NCBI GenBank assembly: GCA_963681505.1
Contig: OY811981.1
Location: 3,567,875-3,631,874, forward strand
Direction: 5' to 3'
DNA from: Eunapius fragilis
Taxonomy: Eukaryota > Porifera > Demospongiae > Spongillida > Spongillidae
DNA: 64,000 nt
Shown: positions 12,641 to 23,747 of the stretch, in pieces
Position numbering within the stretch: the first letter of the stretch is position 1
Layout of the letters: each line of letters starts with the position of its first letter
Notes under the pieces: model-generated
Databases searched by the model: none
What the model was told of the DNA's origin: nothing
The model's input: only the letters and a program-made list of their open reading frames with translations
Translations under genes and position numbers: made by a program

Positions 12641-14299
12641 CTCACAGCTGTATCCAAGTTATGCTTTACCAACCCAGCAGGATCATGGTACATGTATAGA
12701 GCATTAGCCACATTAATTTATGACACAATACAATATGAATATGCTGGATGATAAGTTTCCTTTCATACCCATCTATGCATGCATGAGTGGGACTACAGTA
12801 GTTTTGTACCCATCTTTTAGCCAGCACCAGTCTGTACCATACACATAGAACTATTTATGAATTCAGAATTACATCATGGGCCCAAATGCACGTAACGGAT
12901 ATAAGCTGACCATAGCCGAAGAACGTTGTTACATACTTGGATCTGGGCATGAACGTGTTGCCTTTGTGCACCATTGCAAAGTTGTAATCCTGTTTCTCAT
13001 CCAGCCATTATTGATTATCAGTGTGGGCAGTTGGGTTTTTGGCATCTCGGAAACCGTGTATGCATGGAGTTTAACTTAGCAAATAGTGATTGAAATTACT
13101 GCCCAATACTGGTTTAACCACCATTTCAGAGACTAAAAAAAATTAAAAAAATAGGCAAATTCGAACACTATAATAAAAATTTGTTGTCTCAGAATGAATT
13201 GTGTGTTCATTTTTTTTTTTACGAAAATAATATGTGCACTTGTTGACAAACAGAGGTTGTTTCTCACTACTGAACATATTTAGATGCAGGTGCTCTTCAA
13301 ATTGCATCTGAAACTATGGGGTTATTTGATCAATGTTACGGAGCCAAAGTTTTAAAAATAAGTTGTACATGTTGTACCACTATACACATACGGTATAAAT
13401 CCTTCTGTGCTGGGTAAATGATAATATTTGATGCCATCCTTCAAGGTGAAGGTAAAAATTTAACTAGGTTCTTTAATCATATAATTAAATTGACTTAAAT
13501 ATCGTGACTTGAAGTTTTTAAAATAATTATAACTAATAACCAATATTTCTGAACACATTCTTGTACCATAAATATCAGAATGCAATCAGTTATGTTTTGT
13601 GTACTGAAATGTCCTCATGGACATTACTTTTAAACCACTGTGCACCCTTGGCATCAATGTAGAATGAAATCCAGCTTTGATAAATACATATTGTGTGGTT
13701 TAAATACTAACACTATATTGACCATGAAGCAGGATGTAATGTACTGTCTGGTATATGCTACAGAATACGTTGGTATGACTTCATTAGTTTATTGCCTACT
13801 ACTCAAAAAGCTTACTCGCTTGCACAAGGCTTGGAATGTTGCTGGAATGCAATTAGCGTGGTGTCACGCGGGCTCTCGATTTCGATTGGACCCGCCAACA
13901 TTCCGACAACTTTGCTCGACATTTTTCCCAAATCCCAGTACCTAACTCTCAGCGGTACTACTTTCTGGTCTGGACACGAGACTAATGACACGTGCATGCT
14001 ATATGTTCAGTTGATCGCTGAGGAATGGGAGACAGAGGAAAGAGCTTTTTTATTTTTAGTTTCCGCTTTCACATAATACCAATACTTTCAGCCCCATGCA
14101 TCAACTAAAAAGAATACTTGCCTTAATGTCCAGCCCATCATGTGCATCATCGTGATAAAAATACCAAGCATAACTTAGCCCGGTTTTAGTCCTCGTGGTT
14201 TTCGTATAAGGGATCCGAACCTTGCATCAGTGTTATATAGGCGATGCAAATGTAAGGCAGAGCCGGGCCCTTTGGAGTCTATAGAGCCTAAGTATGAAT
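12641..14299. other. Intergenic, no gene supported
   Basis: Several short frames occur (for example 12876-13079 and 13812-13997 on the minus strand), but none has a recognisable domain or coding-like composition beyond chance. Confidence 0.45.
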
Positions 14300-15712
14300 A
14301 AAGCGACTGGGACTTCCCTCCAGACCCCTTCCAGTCACGGAAGGGTGCAAGCTCTCTCCTAACAAGGTTATGACCTCCTGGAATCCTGCATCCGCCCTAC
14401 ATTCAAGTGATGTATAGTACAAAGTGTTAAAAATATGAGGTCAATAGTTGGGAAGATGTATTGAAGCATTGTATATCGTATTGAATAAAATGCCACCCAC
14501 AAGCCCTGCTTTGTCACATGCCCTTCGATCTGCATTAACTAATCATGCACATTATAGCATTTATATAGGGTGTAAATGCTACAAGTACGTAATCTGTAAG
14601 CGCCCCGTCACTTCAGTACCGTTCCGTGATGTACCTCCGTCATTTCCGTACCATCTGTTTTCGACGTACTTCTATTGTTGCCATGTATAGGGCGCAAGGA
14701 GGTGAATTTGACAATAAGAGCAATGCGTACAGCCGCTAGCGCGATGACCACAATTAACAGCACGAGGGTGTAGATGGCATTTCTTCCTCGGTTCTTTTGG
14801 GACCAATGTGCTCCCAGCACGGCAATCAACCACCACATTACAACTGGATACACGCAGAGGACGTAACGTGCGAAACGATCGAAGATGGTGTTCTCTAGAA
14901 CGAAGTAAGTCGCTATGGTAACGGTGAGAACCACTAATGATACTGTGCCGCTATTGGTGGCGTTTAACCCCGCAAAATATTGCAGTACAGCCGAAACGTT
15001 GGCAAATGACAAGGCTGTCGTCCACGTAGCAAATAATCCGATCCCGTTCACGGCAAATATCCACGTAAGCCAATAGTCCTCCCTCGATGGTTTCGTGAAG
15101 TCAGACGAAAAGCAGCGGTGGAAGTGAAAGCACAGTAGACCCAGCGACGCGTACAGGAAAACATTGGTGGCGACAAGAAGCACCAGTGCGCCTCCGATGT
15201 AGTAATTTCCCCATAGGTATAACCACGCGACGCTCGAGGCATTGGCCGGAGCATACAGCCAGTACACGCTGACGGCAATGGTCCTTTTAGCTTTGGGTCG
15301 ACAGGCGAACGACCACGCGTAGCACAGCCACAGTACCTGCACAAGGATGATGACATTCCAGATGTAATGGCCGAAATCGGCTGGCGTGATCTGGGTGTAG
15401 TACTGGTCCGATACAACCTTTGTGTTGTTCTTGACGCCAGCTGATGTGCTAGGCGATAGGCTTAGAAGGATAAGAGTGACCACTCCTCCCACGACCAGCG
15501 AGGCCACAGACAAAGAGACGATCTCTAACCGGAAAGGCATGACTCGCAAGGTTGCCGCGCGAAAGGATAACATTTAACTGTCGTAACCGCAATATATCAC
15601 GATTATACAGCGTTTTATCGCGGTTAAATCACATCTTCTCTTAAAGCTAATAAAAAAGAATTCACATGCTACTAGTACAATTGATGATGATTTTAATTTA
15701 CTACTGGTCAAA
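14300..15712. repeat. Segmental duplication unit, right copy
   Basis: Partner of 9118-10562 in direct orientation, about 5.1 kb away. It carries the TspO-related copy B, the same decayed TIR-element flank downstream and the same AT-rich block upstream (about 15671-15712). Confidence 0.75.
14608..15573 (-). CDS. TspO-related multi-pass membrane protein, copy B
   Basis: Single-exon frame of 321 residues. The shared start Met (MPFRLEIVSLSVASLVV) is residue 12, ATG at 15540. It has the same hydrophobic layout as copy A, with QITPADFGHYIWNVIILVQV as the signature segment (Asp replaces Ser/Tyr near the TPA motif). Large blocks are almost base-identical to copy A (for example 14696-14800 against 9602-9705), while the signature loop and the C-terminus differ. 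The C-terminus reads TEMTEVHHGTVLK instead of TEMIGVKER. This points to a recent duplication or later conversion. The function is unknown, as for copy A. Confidence 0.7.
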   Translation of the reverse strand: MLSFRAATLRVMPFRLEIVSLSVASLVVGGVVTLILLSLSPSTSAGVKNNTKVVSDQYYTQITPADFGHYIWNVIILVQVLWLCYAWSFACRPKAKRTIAVSVYWLYAPANASSVAWLYLWGNYYIGGALVLLVATNVFLYASLGLLCFHFHRCFSSDFTKPSREDYWLTWIFAVNGIGLFATWTTALSFANVSAVLQYFAGLNATNSGTVSLVVLTVTIATYFVLENTIFDRFARYVLCVYPVVMWWLIAVLGAHWSQKNRGRNAIYTLVLLIVVIALAAVRIALIVKFTSLRPIHGNNRSTSKTDGTEMTEVHHGTVLK

Positions 15713-16115
15713 AAACAGAGTCAACCGCAGGAGAGTATACTGCACACAGAAAAATATATAAGAACTTGAGGCTGAAGTATATTATTAGAAAAAAACTTCA
15801 GAAAGATGACCCACTTGTTTAGTGGAAAGAACGAGTTTGATATTATTGCATAGTGGACCTGGCATTATTATCTCCATTGATCGGGATTATGATACGCAGC
15901 GCGTCTGGGCGAATAATTATACGGGCTATTGAGCGCAGCACGGGTGCGCGCATCGATAAGATAAGCAATTTTATTTGCTTATACCACGCGGCAGCTGTTA
16001 GGGGCTGGGCATACTGTTGGATAATTAGAGCATTACGATATATGGGACAGTGTCCAGTAAAATCGACCTTCTGGGATTATCAACAATAAAATTGTATGTT
16101 TCATAAATCTGCATA

Positions 16116-16360
16116 TGGAACAGTGTCCAGCAAAATCACCCTTATGATTCTTCCAGGACAAGCAAAAGAAAAGTAGCGCTCGCATTGAAATGTATGGCTA
16201 ATTATAAATTCAGTGCTTAATAACTTCATGATGGATAGTCCAATTTAGGATGCGTAAGAACCATTTGATATAAGCTCTTTGGAGTTCACGGAAAATGAAA
16301 AAAAAAATTTGAAAACTTGAAAAACTATCCAGAGGGGTGATTTTGCTGGAAACTGTTCCA
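16116..16360. mobile_element. Small Tc1/mariner-like MITE with TA target duplication
   Basis: The left end TGGAACAGTGTCCAGCAAAA and the right end (CTGGAAACTGTTCCA) are inverted over about 27 bp with one mismatch. TA flanks both sides (16114-16115 and 16361-16362). The 245-bp interior is non-coding. A partial extra left end lies at about 16043-16075. Confidence 0.8.
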
Positions 16361-17539
16361 TATTTTATATTCACAACTCTTTCCTTTCAAAACTCGTAAA
16401 CTTGATCCCACAAAAGTTTTCTCCTATGCTGTTATTACAAACCGATTTCGGTGTTGGAAATATTTTCACTGACGTCAATGCAAAGTTCACCAACCTATCC
16501 GATTATATTAAAATTCCGCGTATCTCCAGGTACGAGGACCATAAGCACATCAGATTTGGTATTTTTATAGAGGAGTCTTGTAGCTATTTAAATGTTCAGA
16601 TCTCATATCCCAAAATCGCCCATACATCGGCGGTCATCTTGCTTTTTATTTCAAATTGAATTATAAATGACGTTTAAAAATGCTAAAAATTGACCTCAAT
16701 GTACGCTGTTATTTTCACTGCAATTAGAGGAAGCAATGTTATGCGAAAATCAAGGCAAAAATCTAATTACTACGGCATCTAATTATAAAATTCTGCACAT
16801 TAAGTCATCGTTTTATTAAATAACTTTTCGCAGTTACTAAACTATTTTCACATGATCGTGTGATAGAATTACGTGCATTGGGTCCCCAGCTGCATCAAAT
16901 GTTAATGAACCCCTTGACCAAGGCATACCGGCTACTAGTGCTATAGAATTGAGCCGCGACTAGCGCTACCCCTATCATTCCAAAGGCTGAACCTAACTAT
17001 AGGCCCGGCTCGAACCAGGCATATATATTCGAACCAGGCGTACTAAGAGTGCGTCCTCTGTGCAGAGTCTTTCAAAACGTATATAAAAGCACCAGTACGC
17101 CTGCTTATAGGTTGTATGTAGGGTTTGCATCCGTCGGTAAATTCACAATCCGGATACCGAAATCCGACAATTTTTTCTCAGATTCCGGTATCCCGCGTAC
17201 TGTCCGGTTTTTATCCGGATTTCATAACACCTACGTGCAATGATGCACACCATGTTCGTAGTAGTTGCTCTCAAATTCTTAATGCATGGCATATAACTTA
17301 ATCAGTCAATTAATATGCCATGAATTAAGAATATAATACTCAAAGATATGCATGCACCACCGATGAGCACAAAAGTATGAATTGATTGAAGCGGGAGAAA
17401 GGATTGAAAGTGGATATAACAAAATCAATGCCAGCATTATGCAGCATGGGCATGGCCTTACATGTATTATAAACTAAAACAAGCAACTTTTATTTCTAAT
17501 GTTGATTACTAGCCAAAACATCAGCCATTGCATGTACTC

Positions 17540-17690
17540 TGTTTGCAACTGAGCATTTATCATGGCCTGACTGGGTAAGGAGAATCTTGGATCCATGGCT
17601 GCACAAAACTCCTTAAATCCAGAACCCTGTGACAAAAGAACTGGCCGCATATCTTTTCTAATGAATTTACGTAAAGCTGAGTTTTCCATG
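17540..17690 (-). pseudogene. hAT-type transposase fragment (ZBED-like)
   Basis: The minus frame reads ALRKFIRKDMRPVLLSQGSG, then FKEFCAAMDPRFSLPSQAM. This is the 'I..DM.P...V...GF..l...l.Pr...PS...' stretch of hAT transposases that precedes the catalytic core. The rest of the core was not found next to it. Confidence 0.5.
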
Positions 17691-17967
17691 TTGTTGAGTC
17701 GCTGTCATAAGGTTTTTGAAACAGTGTCACATTTCTGTTTAATAGATGCTGTCTCGGTCTGTCTAACGAGACCACGATGCAAATTGATGCACTTAAATGG
17801 CTGATCATGGTCCAGTGCCAGCAGAAGTAAGGTTTAATATTGCCCTGCACTGCTCACCCTTTTCACTATAGTGAGTAGTGACGCAACAACATGTGATACG
17901 TTTCGCAACTTTCTCCGTTTCATCCACAGCACTTTGACTTGAATGTTATACATTTACACGCTCGATT

Positions 17968-18060
17968 CCAGGGACGGATCTGGGATTTATAAAAAGGAGG
18001 AGTTGTAAAAGAATAATGATAAGAGGCGGCGCCCCCGGGGAGGGGTCATGTCTCGAAATA
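17968..18060. mobile_element. Decayed left end of a CAGGGGCGGATC-type TIR element
   Basis: Reads CAGGGACGGATCTGGGATTT followed by a GGAGGAGTTG stretch and a CG-rich patch. It matches the inverted complement of the right end of the element at 2542-3183 with several changes. The other end was not located. Confidence 0.45.
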
Positions 18061-18189
18061 TTCGGTCCGGGTCAAAATTTGGTCCGGCCGGACAAAATAT
18101 GCCAGCATATTTGGTCCGCCCCCGCCACAAACGGTCCTACTCGAAGCGCATGCGTTTAGAAGTCTGAAAGCACGTGTAACTGCATCAGA

Positions 18190-21030
18190 AACTGCTAGAG
18201 AGATGTACGCGGATGAAAATGAAGATCTGGTCGAAAAGGCATGTCTTTACTTGTTTGATGGGAGGTATCCTGAGGGTAGTACCAGCAGCGAAAAAAGAGT
18301 CATCAGAAGAAAGGCTGCAACACTTACTTTGAGAGATGGAGAGGTCTTCTACAAAAAAAAAACCAAAAAGAATTCGACTGCACAAAAGGTAAATATATAC
18401 ATTGCGCGCTTAGTATGGCATCCATGCATTGATGACTTAGATCAAACAGGAGATATTTGAAGTCAGATATGTTCGCAGCAGCGAGGAAAGGTGCCGCATC
18501 TTGAAGGCATGCCATGTGGATCTAACATCTGGGCACATGGGTGTCAAGCGTACTTCCCATCGCGTTTTGGAGCGGTTTTTTTGGAAAGGTGTAATAAAGG
18601 ATATAGAAATTATGGTAAGTGTCGAATGATATATCTCATTTCTCATTACATGTATATGTTTCTGATCTCTACCTGCGACCTCTGTCAAAGGAATAGCCAG
18701 TAACTGTCCATTGCAACACCAGAACTGTTTCCAGTTCCAGCCCATTCACCCTGGCATCACGTGGGCATTGATTTTGTTGGCCCTATTTCACCTAAGACCA
18801 CCTCGGGAAATAGTTACATTACCCTATGTGATTATTTCACGAAATGGGTAGAAGCAGTTGCTCTTCCAACCAAAGAAGCATCAGGAATCGCTAGCTCACT
18901 CTTTAAGGTATATATGTGATGTTAATTATTCATTTTCCCAATATTTGTGTACTTACTAGATATTTATGAAGATGGGGCTACCTGCTGTGATCACTACCGA
19001 CCAAGGAAGTGAATTCAAGAACCAGCTCAATGATGAAATGATGAAGATTCTGAACATAAGGCACCATCTGATAACTGCATATCATCCTCAGGTAGACAAA
19101 ATCAAGAGGGTGGAGGGAAGTAGTGCAGTAGAAAAAAGCAATTCAGGCCTGTTGAGATCAATTCACACCACACTCTATTTCATTAAAAGATCTTTGTGTC
19201 TAATGTTTTGGGAGTTTAGAAAAACATTGATATCAGCAGCTTTTTAGACATTTTAATTTGATGTGTACATAACTAATCACTAACACATATTCTACTGATA
19301 AAATCTACAGGGTGTTTCAAAATCAACTATAATTAAACTGGTTATTATTGCTAAAATTCCTATCAGCAAAGGAAGACATGCTGATAGATAATTATTTTTC
19401 TTAACTGAAATGTTCAAAATGAAAAAATTGATTCAAACCTCAAAAACTCCTCCTAAATAAATGAAATCATTATTTCAAATGTTGATAACTAATTGGTTTG
19501 AATTTACAAGTCGACTATATAGATTGCAAACTTAAATGAACACTATGAAGCTTATAATTTAGTAATCTAATATGATGTCAGGAATTATTAATTGCTGTTA
19601 GTTATTTTTAATTTGTTTGATATTAATAATTACTGTATATACATGTAAACTTGGTTTTTTGGGGCATGCACAATAGTAGAATGTTTATCAGCAATTATAA
19701 GTTAAACTGCTCATTACAGTAAATTTTTTCTTCATTTATGAAACACCTCAGTAATTAAATGAATAACTTGCTAAACTGCTTCATGTCTACAGAGCAATGG
19801 GTTAGTTGAGAGATTCAATCAGTCTTTACAAAATATGCTTCGCAAGTACATACAAGAAAAGAAAGAGAAATGGGATGATTATTTGGACACTTGCTCATTT
19901 GCTTACAACACTTCAAAACATGAATCAACAAATTTTTCTCCATTTGAGATTATGTTTTGTTGCAAAGCCATTCTTCCTCTTGATCTTGATGCTAGTGTAC
20001 ATCAAGGGCCATGCAATGAAGCTGAAGTTACCATATGTTCTCAGGAAACCGAAATTCAGCAGAAAGAGTCACAACACAAAGCTATACTGGAGGAAGTGCA
20101 GAAAAACATTATTTCTGCTTAGAAGAAACAGAAGGAGCAGTATGATAAGAAACACAGTAAGGCAGTCTTTTACAGTGTAGGTACACAAGTCCTGAAGAAA
20201 GACTTCAGAAAGAAAAAAAGAAAAGGAGGCAAACTAGATTTCCCATGGGTTGGACCTTATTTGATCACAAAGAGTCTAGGAAAAGTTTTTTATGAGCTAC
20301 AATCATGTGGAAAAGGTCCTGTCACCACAATTCCAAGAGTTAGCCATGTTCATATTAAAGCGTACAAGTCATTGTCCTGTTCACCTTCAAGAAGACTTCA
20401 GTCACCATCAGCCTTCAATGAATCACATTCAACTCCATCTCCTGGCAGAAATTCACCTGCATTAGGTGCTTCTCCCCCACAATCAGCTGTGTCTCTGTCA
20501 CCTACAAAGGATGAGACTACATTCGCTCTTTCTCCTACTTAAAAGGATTCAGCATCTGCTGTACTGCAAGAAAGTAATCATACAAGTGAACTTCAGTATT
20601 CATCCCTACTCTCAGAGAAGCCAAAGCTTCTGATGCCTACTCCAGAATTTTTTCCTAAGGGAGATGGGACTAGATCCAAACGAGAGTGCAATACCAAAAC
20701 TAAGCTTGTTGCTAAACTGATGCGACAAAACAGTAAAAAGATGACTCTACCATGTCGACCAGCAATTGAAGTTGAAAGCTACATTCCTCTGGCTCAAGAT
20801 GAAGTCCAACACTGGGTACCAGGGTTGACAACAGACGATAAGAAAATGATTACAAGTGGTGGGTGGCTAAGTGATGAGATTGTAGATGCTGGTCAGAAAC
20901 TACTGAAATCAATGTATCCTCATATTATAGCATTGCATAAAGTGAGTTCATTCAGATTATGAACACTGGAAAACACCATTGGGTAACGGTTTCAAACATT
21001 AACTACAATGATGAAGAGATACACGTCTAA
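18190..21030 (+). mobile_element. Fossil Ginger-like (Gypsy-integrase-type) element with downstream Ulp1-like segment
   Basis: Pieces of an integrase-type protein lie in order on the plus strand. First come an H2C2-like zinc-binding region (about 18480-18610, 18660-18700) and a DDE core block with HHVGIDFVGP, FTKWVEAVALP and ITTDQGSEF (about 18745-19090). A block with NGLVERFNQSLQNMLRKYIQ (about 19795-20120) and a GPY/F-like C-terminus (FPWVGPYLI, about 20150-20380) follow. A Ser/Pro-rich linker leads to a segment with ITSGGWLSDEIVDAGQKLL and a later NTGKHHWVTVSN (about 20780-21030), which looks like the Trp-Leu and His-Trp regions of Ulp1/C48 cysteine proteases. The pieces are separated by stretches with splice-like borders. 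No reverse transcriptase, RNase H or gag was seen. Intron-bearing integrases joined to protease domains suit Ginger DNA transposons better than LTR elements. It is broken, with several breaks, and looks old. Confidence 0.6.
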
Positions 21031-21366
21031 GCTTTTCAAGTGCTTCTGGTATCTGCACCATGGAGAAGCAAATACGCGTCAGCTCTTATGACTCATACTC
21101 CTTAAGTCGGCTCCCCACCCACAATAAAATCCTGGCTCCGCAAGTGCTCAAAGGCATGCTTTTGCATGATCTACTTAAATTTAGTAGCATTAAAAAGCTA
21201 AGGGGCTTTAGTATGTGTGTGTAAAGCACGAACATCTGTATATATACAAACAAAAAAATTTATCTGAACGAACAAAAACTGTATAACCTTATTACATTTC
21301 TTTTCAAGCCCGCCTTTCACATGTACAGCAATGCATGGTGCTTGTGTCCTGATTATTGAATGTAGG

Positions 21367-21385
21367 GGAAGGGTTAGGGTTAGGG
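21367..21385 (+). repeat. Interstitial TTAGGG-like run
   Basis: GGGTTAGGGTTAGGG, about 2.5 units of the animal telomere motif. Too short to be more than incidental. Confidence 0.5.
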
Positions 21386-21403
21386 CTCTTGCTATGGACC
21401 GAG

Positions 21404-21595
21404 TCAGCACCAGACTAAGTCTGCCATAAGGTCAGCAGTGACCCTACTTTTTGGTAGAGAAAGACTGATAGCAAGCCGAGTGGCCAAACGAGTAAAGGTG
21501 GTGTGTGCTTCTCTGCCCCAGTTACCATACTTCTCAACAGCCAGGGGAACACACACACCCAACCTAGCAGTAGCAGCTGCAGCTCCTGAGGTCAT
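21404..21595 (-). pseudogene. C-terminal scrap of a non-LTR retrotransposon-like protein
   Basis: The minus frame has GVCVPLAVEKYGNWGREAHT, TFTRLATRLAI and LPKSRVTADLMADL. This is the same 'EKYGNWG.EA...F.RLA..LA....PKS' pattern that ends invertebrate reverse-transcriptase ORFs and is related to the scrap at 2639-2830. No catalytic region is present. Confidence 0.5.
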
Positions 21596-22082
21596 TCTGC
21601 CTCATCCAACACAGTAGGGTGAGTGGCTCCCTGTATCCACCTTGACTCCCAGGTGAGCACCATGTATATAAATTAAATTTTATTATAATTAATGAGTAAA
21701 ATTACTACAATGAAGAATAATCAAACTGGATGGGAAGGAGTGCCAATGATTGGTCTCACGCAGTTGTGTTCAGTATATAGGTGTATTTCATTTTTCCATT
21801 TCAATATCAAGCCTTGTTCCTGTACGTGTGATTTTACATATATGCTACCCACTTTTGATCTTTAGCTGCTTGCATTTTGAAAATGTGGCATTATACCCTC
21901 TTAACACTAAACACTAATGATTGATAAAACACGATTGTACTATGCTAGTGATAATACTACTTGTACAGCTGAGTCACTGCAGATTGATTATAAGAAATCA
22001 CCACCAATTGAACTGTAGCACACTCAGGTCATTTAGATGGCCTGAGCGATTATAAGAAAATCAACCTTACTACTCATGATAA

Positions 22083-22686
22083 GGCCACTCCAAACTGGAC
22101 TTTAGTTTCCCGTCCACCCTTCCTCCAAAATATGATGCGGGCGGGCGGTGTATTTGTATTATTGTGAATATGATTAATTTCGGTGCCCAGACCTTACATC
22201 TCAGTACATATCATAAATAAGCACGTGCGCCTCTAGACGGAAAGTAGTGTCATTCCGGGAAGATCGGCGGCTATATTAAAAACTTATGCTGTTTTTAAGA
22301 TTGAATAAACATACAAAAAATATGCTTGCCGACTTTCCTAGGATGGCACTGCACCCGCGCGATACCTTTCTTCGCTTACAGTTTCATAGAAGGTGCTAAC
22401 AGTGAGTGTATCATCATGTGTTTCTAGCACTGTCCACGTTAGCAGAGTCTTCTTGCAACAAACATCAAAAACATTGACGCTTATTAAAACCATCGTCGCT
22501 ATTATATTAGCCTAGCCAAAATGGTGCAGGATTATTAATAAGCAGACCATTTATTGAAGTTGACATTTATTAATTATTCAAATAATACAAAAGTATGTCT
22601 TTAATAAGCAATAATACAAGTTTTAGGCGGTCGGCTATTTAGCAAGCGGGCGGGGACGGGAAACTAGAGTCCAGTTTGGAGTGGCC
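22083..22686. mobile_element. PIF/Harbinger-like MITE (TAA target duplication) at the 3' end of ADPRH copy B
   Basis: The ends GGCCACTCCAAACTGGACT and AGTCCAGTTTGGAGTGGCC are perfect inverted repeats, extending with few mismatches to about 33 bp (through TAGTTTCCCGTCC). TAA flanks both sides (22080-22082 and 22687-22689), the 3-bp T-A-A/T-T-A duplication of Harbinger elements. The 604-bp interior is non-coding. On the minus strand the element's first base G completes the TAG stop of the neighbouring gene. Confidence 0.85.
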
Positions 22687-23747
22687 TAAACAGCCTTGTA
22701 AAGTCCCTTGCCCAGTGCAATAAGTCGATCTCTGTACTCCAGGTTCTTGTAGTTCACCTCCGGCACGCCCTCGAACCCATACATGGCTCCCCAGCAGGAC
22801 CCTGCTATGATCCCCGTACTGTCGTTATCCCCTCCGTGGAGCACGCCTCGCAAACACAGTTCTTCCCACGAAGCCCCCGCGCCAAGGAGGGCATCGTAGG
22901 CTATCATCGGAGCGTCATGACCGCTGGCTCCCCCACAGCCTCTATAACTTAGTGACTTGTAAAATGTATCCCTCTCTTGTGGTCCGTAGTTTTCAGGAAA
23001 CGTTGGTGTGGACTTACCATCAGTCAGATTCCTTTCTTGGAGGTAATCGGCCCATCGCTTCTCAAAGTAGCTCCAGTCTTCTTTGTTCTGTTGGACATCC
23101 TTTCCCGTTTTCTCTACGTACTTCCAGGCCACTGGCAAAGTATCCATGAGGCCCCTCCCCCACGAGTTAATTGGTTTCTTCTGAATAGCGTAAGACACAA
23201 ACAGTGCTGTAGCAACAGACCCAAGGTAGCCCGTTGGGCAGTTGTGTGTCATTCGACCAGACTCCACCGCCACGGCCACGAGATCTTCCAACTGCTCGGG
23301 TCGGTAGAAACGAAGTCCGATAGGAGCGGATCTCATGGCCGCACCACACCCGCCTCCACTTAGATTATAGGGAGTCCGGTATCCCCCGCGCTCTTTGGGT
23401 CGTAGCAAGCGTACCGCGTTTAAAGTGGTAGGCCCCGGTGCTCGCCCCGCCATGTCCCTCGATCCCACGATGTACTGCTGGGCTATGGCGCAAAAGAGCG
23501 TCTCCATGTCCTTCCACTCAGAGACCAGGGCCTCGGCAGTGGCTATGTGCAGGACGGTATCATCGCTCACCATGAACTCTGCGCGCGTTAGGTTCAACGC
23601 TGACACTCCCCCACATTGGTTCACCTCCGAGTGTATGGTGACCCCCGATCTGCAGAACTCCCACTTACCGTTTTTATACCCCATGGCGTCGCCAACAGCT
23701 CCTAATACCATTGCAGCAACGAAGTTATTCTCCAACGAAGCATCCAT
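22686..23747 (-). CDS. ADPRH: ADP-ribosylarginine hydrolase (ARH1 type), copy B
   Basis: Single-exon 353-residue paralogue of copy A. All catalytic motifs are kept: VSDDTVLH with Asp61/Asp62, GGGCGAAMRSAPIGLRF, SGHDAPMIAYD and HGGDNDST. Differences cluster at the N-terminus, around residues 110-130 (NAVRLLRPKERGGYRTPYNL) and around 235-275 (LTDGKSTPTFPENYGPQERD). The remaining stretches are nearly identical in DNA. It ends GLYKAV where copy A ends GLYEATM. The TAG stop is made of TA from a target duplication plus G from the adjoining MITE, so the present C-terminus is set by a transposon insertion. The predicted role is cytosolic removal of ADP-ribose from arginine. Confidence 0.95.
   Translation of the reverse strand: MDASLENNFVAAMVLGAVGDAMGYKNGKWEFCRSGVTIHSEVNQCGGVSALNLTRAEFMVSDDTVLHIATAEALVSEWKDMETLFCAIAQQYIVGSRDMAGRAPGPTTLNAVRLLRPKERGGYRTPYNLSGGGCGAAMRSAPIGLRFYRPEQLEDLVAVAVESGRMTHNCPTGYLGSVATALFVSYAIQKKPINSWGRGLMDTLPVAWKYVEKTGKDVQQNKEDWSYFEKRWADYLQERNLTDGKSTPTFPENYGPQERDTFYKSLSYRGCGGASGHDAPMIAYDALLGAGASWEELCLRGVLHGGDNDSTGIIAGSCWGAMYGFEGVPEVNYKNLEYRDRLIALGKGLYKAV

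Noticed and set aside
13792-14076. Overlapping frames on both strands near 13.8-14.1 kb
   Set aside because: No recognised family on either strand. The minus frame (MHVSLVSCPDQKVV...) has a GC-rich, exon-like patch, but nothing to confirm it.
21367-21385. Chromosome fusion scar (TTAGGG run)
   Set aside because: Only about 2.5 units; expected by chance.
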